Source of the DNA: Eopsaltria australis
Lineage: Eukaryota; Chordata; Aves; Passeriformes; Petroicidae
NCBI GenBank assembly: GCA_034509425.1
Contig: JAVTVJ010000663.1
Span: 124,001 to 188,000 of the forward strand
Length of the DNA: 64,000 nucleotides
Direction: 5' to 3'
A model generated the notes under the pieces. It worked only from the letters and a program-made list of their open reading frames with translations, did not search any database and was not told the origin of the DNA. Made by a program: the position numbers and the translations under genes. Shown piece by piece: positions 35,331-46,620 of this stretch. Position 1 is the stretch's first letter. Every line of letters starts with the position of its first letter.

Positions 35331-38300
35331 GTGTGTAAAGTAAGTGCATTTGCAGGGTGATGAACTTCACTCATCTATGCCACAGATATTTTTCCTGGCA
35401 GCTTTCTCATGACTAAGCTTCCAAATTAAAACAGGTCATAGGCAACTGCTAGGGCTGATGAGATCAACCATGGAGTAAGTGGGGTTTTTTTTGCTTGTCT
35501 CAGGATGTGACAGGAAAGAGCAAACTGTGGGTTAATTATGAGTACATGCCCAGGCTAACTGAATAGGTGAAGAAATTCCACATGGAGATCATCAGGAGGT
35601 AGGCGGGCACTATCTGTTTTGTATCTAGACCTGGCACTAACTCAAAGCTTCCACTGCAATGAATGGAACCTAAGATACTATTAATTTGGGACAAAAAAAA
35701 AAATCCAGTCATTCATTTTAGGAAATAAATTAAAAATAATGATTACACATACTTAAACAAAAAGTGATAGCAAACGTCCTGCCTGATTAGTGTTTCATAA
35801 ACCACTGTTGCATTTGATCACAAAAGAAACATGAAAATAAATGGTGGTTTAATACTTTGTTCCTATTTATGTGATGCATATGAGCTTCCTATGAAAGAAA
35901 GAACAATGATATCTGGTTGCTACCTCCACAACAGAAAGCAAGATCATATGAAATTCTAAATCAAGAGAACAGATTTTATCGGCAGCTGCTTGTATGAAGT
36001 CATATACTCCACGAACATAGAATTGCTTATTAAGGATAATAAGGAATGTGAGGCTGTAAGTGTCATCTTGGTCAAGAGAAATGTAAATGTATCTCAGAAA
36101 AGGATGATAAAAAATTAAAAGAAATGGTTCAGTCATGAAAAAATTTAATATTATTTGGGTAAACAAAGCTCTTGTAAGTTAATTCAGGTGAATGTTCTTG
36201 TCTTTTCATATTATTGTAGCTTCATATCTCAATCTTTAGAGAACAGGCTTACTCTCTGGTGGTGACTTGCATTTGAAAACAAAACTAAACCATATGTTTA
36301 ATGTAGAAGCTTCTTTTATACAAGTGAGATTTTCAACTTTTCACATGATATGTCTGAATCACTAATTGCTAATTGCAGATTCCCTCAATGTTCTTTTTAG
36401 TGACATATTTGTACCAACCACTGAAAGATTATATCGAGAACATCAATTGGTACATAAATATTTATGAATACTTAAGTGGAATAATCAAGTGTAATAAACT
36501 CTCCAGAGATACTGCTGGTATCTGAAGTGAATTTTAAGAATCATATAATGTGTACATATATGCTGTGAAAAAGGTTAACATTTGCCTTGCCAGAATCCCT
36601 CTGTTATTAGAGGAATTAATTTGCATTTGAGCTTTCCAAACAAACTTCTCACTTAAAACAGTTTTGGGGTTTTTTTTTTTTGTGGGGAAGAGATCTCTAG
36701 GCTAGTAAGAATAATTTAATTCCCAGTTTACTTCTCAAGAGACAGCAGTGCCAGATAGCCTGTGACTTAAAATTTTATTAGCACTGTACTTTTTCCCTTC
36801 AAAAGACTTTCCCTAATTTCTTATGGCTTTATTATCAGTGGAGGCTGAAAAAGAGCCCTGCTCAGTAAGGAAACTAAGCACGGTGGTAGGCACCTAAAAG
36901 GCACGTTTTTCCACTCTGTGCAGCTTTTAAAGTGGAGAAGCCTCAAAAAGTGCAAAGGGAAGAGAGCTGTTCCCCACTGCCACTTCCCTTTAGAAGGAAA
37001 AGGTATTGCTGCTGGATATCTAGAGGAATTTGCCATTGTTGTAGCAAATTTTGTGAAGTTGCCCTGTTTCTCTCCTTGGACTGAAAAAGAAGTACTAATT
37101 ATAAAGTTTTATTTTAGGATGTCTCTGACAAATCACTGGCTGCTAGGAAGCGAAATTACAGGTAATATGTGTAACGTAGAAAAAACTGATTCTGCATAAT
37201 GATGACATTTATGGAGACTTTTATGGAAGAATAGGGGTTTTTTGATATTTTGACAGAAGTTAAGACCTGGAATGCAGATATAGCCAATCCTACATATTCT
37301 CTCTTGCTGTCAGGATGCTAAGCCTCTGCAATTTATTATTTTAATACTCCAGTCACTCCAAAATCTATTTATTTACTCATAGCTTCCAGTCAGCTTGGTC
37401 TTCATAGACAAAGCTGTGTAATGTCTGCCTCACTGGAAAGAGAGCATTACCCAGGAATCCTGACTTTAGACTTTGTCGTCACCATTCCTGGACCACAGCT
37501 TGGTCAAAGGGTTTGGACTATAGCTCTTTACATTTCTTGTCTTAGTGGAGTGATATCTTAGACTTTAAATCTCGAAATAACACATTTAAGAATTAAAATT
37601 ATTATAAATTCTTATAAAATTCTCATAAATGAAATTCTTAATCTAAATTCTACAAGTAATTTCCTCCAGATTTTTGGTACAGCAGCTGGAATTTTGAATC
37701 CAGAAACTAATCTTCTCACCCATTCATGCACAAAAACTTCCATGAATTATATACGAAACTAGGAATTCATTCAAATTAAACTCGTATTACTTTTTATAAA
37801 TTCTATTTCATTGTGGTGTCAAGACTTCAAGCCTTGAACATTATTTTTTTGATGACACATAGCAAACCTGATGGCCCAAATACACTGATTCAATTTTGGC
37901 AGTTCTAGGCTATGATCTTGCAATGAATTCAGTGACGACAGAGATCATTACAAAAGTCAGGGATCAAGACTTGACACAAAGAAAAAGCTAAACGGATCAG
38001 GGTCAGTGGTGTGTATGCACTGAAGAACTGATTCACGTGCTCATATCCTATTAACAGTTATTTAATGCTGAAGTGATTTGCTGAGTTAGTCCCTGGAAGA
38101 TTTGCATTTCAACTCATGCAAAATGAGAAGCACCACCAGATATTTCCAATAGTCTCACAAGAAATTGGCAAAATATTGTCATTCCAGCTGAGACAGATCA
38201 CTAAATCAAATGGAACATAAAATTCTGAGGGTTTTTTTTTTTATAATAACATAATCCATTTTACACCACATCCCCTCTTTCTATTTCATGCAAGCAGTTA

Positions 38301-41300
38301 TTATAGGTGAGGAAGGAAGGAGGAAACTGTGTTATCCCAGTTCACTGTATAAGAGAATTCAGCACCCAAAGCTTGGTCTTGCATATTTCATTACCATTAA
38401 GCACACAGAGATAAATAAAAGAGTTCTGAAATTCCATTTTGATTTTAATTTCCAAAGGCATTTCATAAAGCTCTATAATGTATGTTCATCCAGTGATAAA
38501 ATTGTCTTTAAATAACTCTCAATATTAGTAATGTCATGATGATCTTTTTTCCCATTAAAAATGTTTTCCTCAGTGATAAATAATCAGCTTCAATGTCAAT
38601 TATTTTGCCTTCATTTTGAGGAGATATGAATAACCAGGCACAGCTAAATACTGTTGCAGAGCAGGTTCATGTAGATGTATAACTTTATTCTATTAGTGTA
38701 CATTCATACATAATAACAACAGCTTTGTATTTGCAACCCCTTTTTTCCTACTCTTCATATAGGACACATATTATTTAATGTGTTGCTTTAAAAGAAAGGA
38801 GCAGAAGTACTTACTAACTAGGGTTTTAAGCCTTCATTTAATTTCCTTTTTCTCTTGGGCCATAAAATAACTCATGAAATATGAGATATTTAGTATGACT
38901 AATTAATCCCCATCTGATGTTTTTTCTATATTATTACCATATTAATTAGCTAATTACCCTAACATTGCCAATGGTAATAAAATGAAAGCAATACTGCAAC
39001 CACTCTTGTTGAGTTGTAGTCTGGCAGACCTCCTTGCATTTAAAGTATTTCTGAAACAAATTGCAGTTCTACGGAGGGAAGATAAGAGTTGCACCCTGTA
39101 TCAAATCTATTTGACACCACCAGAAAGTGTAACTACCAGGCAACTCTAAGGTAATACGTCTTTTATACCAATATGTGCAACTTGAGATATTGATATGTCC
39201 TTTCCCATCTGTGAAAATAAAATAGGTACCAACAGGTAGAATTTTTAAGACAAGGAGAAAATGGTTCAAAGATTCAGTATATTTCAATTGAATACATAGA
39301 TTGGTAGGCAGAAAAATAACAGTTAAGTAATCAGACATTATTGTGATGAAATTGTTTAAAAGACTGACGAACCAGGCCAGTTTTCAAACTTCCGTGAATG
39401 AATTAGTGGTACATTTCTTGCTAAAGTTGTACTTATGAATCATAAATCATGATCATTACATATACAAAACCATTAGTCCTTTATACCTATATTCTGAATT
39501 ACCTGCAAATGTAAAATAGCATAGAGCCAATGATCTATAGTTGCTAACAGTGGCCATGCTTTTTGGTGTTATTAGTCACTGACATCCAAGTGACCAGGCT
39601 GAAGACTCACTGATGAAGGGCCAAAACTGATTTTCTAATCTTTCTTCTCTATTTTAATCTGTACTTATGTCTGATGGTTTTATGTCATTTTCCTCTCCTC
39701 AGAAGGGGAGTCTAATCTGTCCCTGTCATGTTTCTCTGGTTTCCTTTGTTTTGTCAATCATCCTTTGTGTATCCAAGGAATCCTGTTTGTACTCCTTTAG
39801 ACTCACCTTTTCTCTGTCTTGCACTCCTACAGATTAATTAGACATATGCCTTTACATGCCAACACGCCCCTCTTTGTTTGTCACTTCGGTGGTCACACTT
39901 AGTAAAACACTTATACATTTTTTCTGGTAAGACCATGTTACAAAATATCATCAAACTCTTTTTAAACTATGTTAGTTTGCATATAATCATCTTACAGGCA
40001 AGTTAATATTATTTACATCCTTATCATCACGCTATTAATTTATAAGTGCTTTAGTTATAAGGGTTAGGCAACAGAGTGCCAGCTCATGTTGATTGCAATT
40101 GAAAATGATAACTTTGACATTCTTCTGTGGTAGCTGTGCAAAGCATGTTTGGTTAACTCACCTCAGTGAATAATAAAGAAATGTTTATGTATATTCAGGG
40201 TCTGAGTTCTGAAATATAAATTTATTTTATTTCAGTACAGCACTGGAGAAATAAAGAGGAAAGGAATAAAGTTTAAAAACCTCATTTTTCTTTGTCTAAT
40301 AAATGCCTCTTAAAAGATGCTTTCTTTTCAACCTACATCCACAGTATTAGCATTAGGCTTGGTTGTAGTTTTAAAGTTGTAGCAATAGTAAAGAGCATCT
40401 CTCATGAGTTCAATTTGTAGTCTAATAATCTAAACTGAGTCCATGAAAGTAGCCTGAATGCAATCCCACAAAAAGGAGGCTGTGTCAAAATGAGGCTTGT
40501 CCTGGCACCAGTTAATGGTTCCATGCAATCTTCACTCAGTATTCTGTCCAAGCAGTTCCTTAGCTGTGCTCAAATTGCTTATACAAACAAGTGCTCATCA
40601 CAGTGTAAACGGATCAAGACAGTAGAAAAATGTTCAGTGTTTACTTCCCAATTTCATAGCTGTTCTCAGAGCAAACCAAGTCTCAGCAGGACCCCCTGAA
40701 GTGGGTGATACAACATTATCACTGTAGAACACATGCACTCACATTAGTCATGCTACAATGACATTTAAACTGTGCTTGCTTATCTGAAGAGAAAGAAATC
40801 ATAAATCCTATCTTAAGCTTTCCTAGAACTTTCTGCTTGTAGCTTTTTCACTGCAAGTTCACCTTTATTATCTTTTTTCCTCAGGTGCTTGTTCCCACTG
40901 GCTGATAATCCTAGGACCTGATATACCACCTCCACAAGCACATGGCAAAACTTGCTCTAAATCAAATGTTTTGTTTTGATTTCTGTTCTATTCTTTTGGA
41001 CACCTAAAGGAAAGTCTTTGACGAAAAAGTGTTATTTTCCTTCATTATGTTCTTCAAGACACCTTGAATTATACTCTTCTTTGAAAATGAATGCATTCAG
41101 AACACCACAGGAATTAAGAAAGCAGTCTGTTTCCTGAGTTTTCTCTGGGATAACTTAGGTGAAAACATGGAGAATCTTGCCTAATTGATTGTGCAAAGCT
41201 ACCTTATATTCTTATCATGGTTGAATCTCATTCACTTATAGCATTGAGAATTATTTGTGAATACATCTAAGAACCAGAAAGTAAGAGAAGTTAGTCTTAC

Positions 41301-42004
41301 TGCACAAGATACACAGATTATGTCTTTACAATACATTTAGTGCTATAATCAATGATGGTGTTTTGCAGTTTAAAAGTCATTATTAAAGTGCATTGCTTTT
41401 GAAAGGTAGAAATGGTTTTCAAAAATGTATTTATTAACTTATTTTCTCTGTCTTAAAAATCAAAAAGCTATTTCCCTTCCCATATGGGCATTTCCAGAGC
41501 AGTTGCTATTTCACTCATCAACCGTGTAGTAGACGCAAAGCGACTCAAAGATGAAAAACAATGCTTTAGGTGGCACAAATATTTCTCACACTCACATCTA
41601 TTGAATGTCAATTCCATGTTATGTTTATTTCAGTAAGAGGGATTTCTAAAATACCCCTAAAGTTCTTCACTTTGTTAGATATCTTTTGAAGTTGAATGAG
41701 TTTTTCTTCTCTGCTTGTTACAGTTTTCTTCTCTGCTTGAACAATGCTTTTATGGGTGTCAATTCAATTAATTTCATTACATACCACATGTTGGTTGATT
41801 AGACCTCTTCAAATTTTTTGATACCGTGGAGAATACAAAAAATATGTTTTTCAAATTGAGGGGAGAGGGAAGTAGATATTACCAGAGCTTTTTATCCGAA
41901 TATTGTTCACTGTCAAGTTAAAAGTTCACTTTTCTGCCTCCTTGAGGAGGGTCTGTAATGTATTCCCATGCCACATTCGAAGCCATTCTCTCCCAACTGT
42001 TTTA
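35331..42004. other. Anonymous AT-rich DNA with homeodomain-type motifs
   Basis: No gene or transposable element recognised. A cluster of TAATTA motifs with a perfect 14-bp palindrome lies at 38899-38956. An imperfect 22-bp direct duplication sharing TTTTCTTCTCTGCTTG lies at about 41702-41739. A 99-codon minus-strand frame at 35867-36166 has no known domain. Confidence 0.5.
38943..38956. promoter_or_regulatory. Perfect 14-bp palindrome TAATTAGCTAATTA
   Basis: Two inverted TAATTA homeodomain-type core sites abut here. Another lies at about 38899-38906 in CTAATTAATCCCC, which also holds a TAATCC (OTX/bicoid-type) core. Such sites are common in AT-rich DNA, so a regulatory role is only a possibility. 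Confidence 0.3.
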
Positions 42005-42445
42005 TGACAGAACTCCTAGAAGAGATCTCACTGGGTTGGACAAAGGACCCATTTAGCTCAATATGAAATCTCTACCAGTGGCAAAAGAAGCTGTCATTTG
42101 TATATGCATGCTCTGTACGTAGTTGCCACGACAGAGAACATAGAAGTTTGAAGGCTCTGTACACAGCCCATTCCCATATCCTCAATTGTTGAACAAGAAA
42201 TCAGAGGGCACATATCTGACTTTACCTCTTACAACCTGTTTATGAGCCTGTTGTCCATGATGTTGACAAATGATTGCTGAACCTGCTGATGCTACGTAGC
42301 TCCAAAATTTACTGTTGCAACAGGTTCCAGAAGATTGCTTATTGTTAGATAAGATTTAAACAATTATTTAAAACCAATCTCCTATCAGTTTCCATTGTCC
42401 TCTGCTTTTACTATAACATTTTCAATCTATAATTCAATTTATGAT
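42005..42445 (-). mobile_element. Ancient L3/CR1-type LINE 3' fragment, minus strand
   Basis: In order it shows the diagnostic blocks of old amniote L3/CR1 3' ends read backwards: CACTGGGTTGGACAAAGGAC and CATTTAGCTCA (42029-42060), CTACCAGTGGCA, CCTGTTGTCCATGATGTTGA, TGCTGAACCTGCTGATGCTA (42274-42293), then GTTGCAACAGGTTCCAGAAG. It is well preserved for such an old family. A plus-strand CR1 lies only about 35 bp to its right. Confidence 0.75.
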
Positions 42446-42479
42446 TTTGTAAAAGTTAATCCTCTCCTTATCAAACAAA

Positions 42480-43125
42480 AATATAGGCTGGGAGAAGAAT
42501 GGATTGAAAGCAGCTGTGAGGAGAAAGACCTTGGAATGTTGATTAATGACAGCCCAACATGTACACTTGCAGCCCAGAAAGCCATATATATCCTGGACCT
42601 CATCAAAGGAAACATAGCCAGCAGGTAGAGGAAGGTGGTTCTCCTCCTCTACTCTGCTCTTGTTAGACACCACCTGGAGTACTGCATCCAGCTCTGCTGA
42701 CCCAGCATAGGAAGGATGTGGACCAGTTGGAGCAAGTCCAGAGGAGATCCATGAAGATCATCATAGAGCTGGAGCACCGGTTCTATGAAGACAGGCTAGG
42801 AAAGTTGGGGCTATTCAGCCTGGAGAAGAATATAGGGACACCTTGCAGCAGCTCGAGAAGGATTTGTTAAAGCAGCATGCTGTGGTCAGACAAGTGGGAA
42901 TGACTTTTGACTGAAGGAGGGTAGATTTATCATGAAGGTGGTGAAGCACAAATGGCCCAAAGAAGCTGTGGATGCCCCATCCCAGGAAGTGTTCAAGGCC
43001 AGGTTGGATGGAACTCGGAGCAACCTCATCTAGTGGAAGGTGTCCCTGACCATGGCATGGACTTGGAACTAGATGATGTTCTAGGTGTCTTTCAACCCAA
43101 ACCATTTTATGATTCTGTTATGATA
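42480..43125 (+). mobile_element. CR1 LINE 3' end, plus strand
   Basis: It opens with YRLGEEWIESSCEEKDLGML (about 42481-42540). It then carries LEYCIQL and LFSLEK-type blocks with several frameshifts. The 3' UTR includes AGAAGCTGTGGATGCCCCAT, GTTCAAGGCCAGGTTGGATG, CTAGTGGAAGGTGTCCCTG and TTCAACCCAAACCATTTTAT, and the tail is GATTCTGTTATGA at 43111. It is 5'-truncated and inactive. Confidence 0.92.
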
Positions 43126-44987
43126 TTGTTCTCCTCCCCTGAAATATCTCAAAACTCCTGTAACTGTTCTTGGACCAGAGCTGTTAACAGTACTCAAGAG
43201 ATGTGAAAAACAACTTTTTATTTAGAAGCAAAAAAAGCCCAAACCTTTTTTTTTTTTTTTTCCATTAATACCCTTCCTGATTTTATCCCACATTTCTTTC
43301 ACTTTTTTTTTTTTGGCTGCTCAGCATACTGAATTAATGATTTCAACAAATTGATAGTGACAGCTCCAAGTTCTCCTTCCTGAATTGTAGTTGCCAGCTC
43401 TGACTTGAGTCTTATTTAGATATGTCTTAGATACTTTCTCCTAGATGCATTACTTTTTAATTTAATAAGCTTAAATGAAGCTTACTTGCTACCATTTTGT
43501 TGAAATTCTACCTTATATCCCTCTAACAGACAGTATAGGTCAATTCCACATAAGTTTAATGAGAAAACTGACTTGTATTCTTTTGGATTAGTTTTTGATG
43601 TGTTGTTGTTTAAATGATGCAGAACATATATTCAAGATTTTTATTTATTGCAGCAGTCACTAATAAACTGGTTTTTTATCTAATTTTAAATGATTAACAA
43701 ACCATACCTAGCTAATTGTACAAAAAGGTACTTTATATACTTTTCCTCTAGATGTAGTATAAAAGCCCTGGTTCTTCCAAATATCAAAGCAGAAACTTTA
43801 TTTAACTGTAGGCTTGTAATGCTCCTTTTTCTTAGGAATAATTGGAGTTGGAGGAATGACATAATTTTTATTTGATGATAACGCCACCTACAGGCCAGGC
43901 TCTGGACAAATTGCCCTTCCCAGGAGTTACAGAGAATCTTGCTAAATCTTCAAGAACATAAAAATGTTGCATATAATCCAAGAATTTCTGATTACTATGA
44001 ACTCTTCAGACCTTTTCATACTAAACAGAGAGACTCATTTGTATCTGTGATCCCCTTTGCTCTTGAGCGATTAAAAATTTATCTAAAAAAACACTCTCAA
44101 ACTTACCATATATTGCAAGTCCACCAAAATCAGGTTGTTCATTGTGCTTCAGTGTGTAAAAGGTACTATGACAGAAGCTGCCCAGTGACCAGTTCTTCTT
44201 TCCCTAGGGAGGAGGTATTTTTCGGGACCTGACAGGTATCACTTACTCACAGGACCTTACAGTCCAGAAGTGCTCCAGCTGAAAATTAATTTAGTAGGGA
44301 TATAAGATACCTGCAATGAGTAATGGGATAATAAGTGGATCTAGTCTTAGTTGTTCCAAGCACCTTACTTAGCTGCTCCTAAGGTTAGGAACGTAGGCTG
44401 ACCAGGAATCATTGAACTCCAGGCAAATCTGTCTCAACAGGGAATGCCAGTGCTTCCTCTCAGTATGAACAGCCATTTCTCCTGGAATTGTCTTTGGACC
44501 AGGGGAGAGAATAACTTTTTATTTAGTTCTTCTTTACAGGATAGGTATGTTCTCAGATCCCGCAAATATGCCTAGATTTCCATCATTATCAATAGCAACT
44601 GTCGGGCTGAGGCTGCTTTGTTGTTATGCAAAGTTCTGCTTCTGTGCACTGAGGTAAATCCAGAGTATCACACACAGTAAGCTCCCTGAGAGCAGAATCT
44701 GACCCATACTTTCAATTATCTGGCATTTTTTTCTGGTGGAGACAATACAACAACCTTCAGTATTAAATATGAGCATTCAATTTTTCTGAGTTTATGAATT
44801 AAAATCTCATTTGGCATATCCAATGACCTGTAAATTATTATATAAATGAAGAAAATATTTCTAAATCCTTTTAATTCACTAAAAAGCAATTCATTAAATT
44901 TTAGAAGACAAGGGAATTGTGTCTATGAGGGTAGATGAAATCTTGGAAGCTGAGCCTAGAGTTCTCAGAAACATCATACAATGCTCT
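43126..44987. other. Anonymous DNA with one open frame
   Basis: Poly-T runs lie at about 43246-43261 and 43303-43314. One plus-strand frame (43882-44232) is listed separately. Nothing else recognised. Confidence 0.5.
43924..44232 (+). other. Open frame with an acceptor-like 5' edge, probably chance
   Basis: The frame is open from 43882 to the stop at 44232 (about 116 codons). At 43911-43923 a TTGCCCTTCCCAG sequence resembles a splice acceptor, after which the frame reads ELQRILLNLQEHKNVAYN. Possible donors (AG before GTACTA at about 44162; GAG before GTATTT at about 44214) are weak. No domain is recognised. In DNA of this composition a few frames this long are expected by chance, so I do not call a gene. 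Confidence 0.15.
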
Positions 44988-46325
44988 TCATAGAATCACA
45001 GAATCACAGAATACCAGGCTGGAAAAGGACTTCAAGGATGATCTGGTTCAATCATTCTTGGAAAAAGCACAGAAAAGATGGCCAGTACCCTGTTCAGCCA
45101 AATCTTGAAAGTGTCCAATACTGGGGAATCCTCTATTTCCCTGGGGGGATTATTCCCATGGCTGATTGTTGTCACTGTGAAAAATTGTCCTCTTGTGTCT
45201 AATTGGAATCTCCCCAGGTGTAACTCAAACCCTTTACCGCTTGTCTGTTCCATGAGACTCCTTCTAGAAATGGAGTCTGCATCTTCTTTGTAGTCACCCT
45301 TTAAATAGTGGCACATAGTGATAAGATCTACCCTAAGCTTTCCTTTCTAAAGGCTGAACAAACCCACTTCTCTCAGCCTTTTCTCACATGTCACATGTCA
45401 GGCTTCCCAATCCTTTGGTCATCTTTGAAGTCGTTCTCTGAACCCTTACCAAACTGTCCACTTCTTTTTTTTAACAGCAGGGACCAAAAGTGAAGACATT
45501 ATTCCAGGTGTGGCTTGACAAGTGCTCAGTAGAGTTGGATAATGACTTTATCTCTGCTGGTGATGCCCTTGTTGATGCAGCATTCCCATTGGAATGCTTT
45601 GATGCAGCAGCACGCTATTCACTCATATTGAGCTTGTTGGCCACAAGGACCCCTAGGCTCCTTTCCAAAGAGTCACTCCCTAGCTGGGTAGATCCCAGTC
45701 TGTGCTGCACTCCAAGGTGATGTTTTCCTAGGTGCACTTCTCCTTGATGAACTTTGCAAGGTTCTTGTTGGCTCACTCTTCTAGCCTATCCAAGTCTTCT
45801 TGGAGGGTGGCTTTACCTCCCAAAGTTTCCACTGGGAAACTTTAGAATAACCTTGGGTAGATCCCATGTGGCCCCATAGATTTGTGTGGGTCTACTTGGT
45901 TTAGCAGGTCTCTGATCATTTCCCCTGGGGTTTTGAGGGCTCCATTCTGCTCCCCGTCTTTGTCTTTCAGCTTGGGAAACTGGATACCCTGAGAACCACT
46001 GGTCGTGCTATTAAAGACTCAGAGAAAGGAGCCATTAAGTACTTCTACCTTTCATAAATCCTTTGGCAACATATTTCCCCCTGCGTTAAAAAAAGTGTGG
46101 AGATTCTCCTTAGCCCTCCTTTTGTTACTGATACATTTGTAATAACAATTTTTGTTATCCCTAATGACAGTAGCCAAATTAGGTTCTAGATGTGTTTTCG
46201 CTTTTCTAGTTCCGCCCCCCTGCATAACCTCACAACATCCTTGTAGTCTTCTTACCTCTTCTTCCAAAGCTCATAAACTCTCTTTCCTTGAGATCAAGCC
46301 AAAGCTCTCTACTCTGCCAGGCCAG
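44988..46325 (-). mobile_element. CR1 LINE, minus strand, with reverse-transcriptase core missing
   Basis: The 3' tail TCATAGAATCACAGAATCAC starts at 44988. Moving right, it follows CR1 backwards through the 3' UTR and C-terminal ORF2 to the TLQEDLDRLEE segment (about 45780-45825). It then jumps at about 45833 directly to MGPHGIYPRLF and the linker between endonuclease and reverse transcriptase (KDKDGEQNGA, CYYKCISNKRRAKENLHTFF, KAKTHLEPNLA; 45840-46290). The intervening reverse-transcriptase core is absent, so the element carries a large internal deletion. The minus-strand 71-codon frame 46052-46267 lies in the linker. It is 5'-truncated near 46325. Confidence 0.88.
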
Positions 46326-46334
46326 TGATCCTCC

Positions 46335-46620
46335 CCATCAGTTCATTTTTATCTTCTATGTTAAGGTACATTTGATCCCATCTTGCCAGTCACTTATGAA
46401 GATATTAAACTGTCTTGGGACCAATATCAGCCCCAGGGGGACCTCACTTGTGACAGGTTGCCAGTTTGAAAAGGGGTGTTGGCCATCACTCTCTCATCCC
46501 ATCCACCACACAGACTCCTTGTCTAGACCACAATGCCTCCGTTTCTCCAGTAGGAGGCTGTGAGGAACTGTGCTGAAAGCCTTGACTTAATTGTACTGGA
46601 TAAAAAAACCTTTCCTAAAA
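46335..46620 (-). mobile_element. CR1 reverse-transcriptase core fragment, out of order
   Basis: The minus strand carries a frameshifted equivalent of the CR1 core: a QPVTSGVPQG-like stretch, then FNIFISDWQDGIKCTL (about 46380-46425). In a normal CR1 this segment lies between the two parts of the neighbouring element, that is, at the 45833 deletion point, not upstream of the linker. It is either a second CR1 or a displaced piece of the same copy. Confidence 0.75.

Noticed and set aside
35867..36166. 99-codon minus-strand frame with protein-like residues
   Set aside because: There are no recognised domains or good splice edges; a few such frames are expected by chance in 64 kb of AT-rich DNA.
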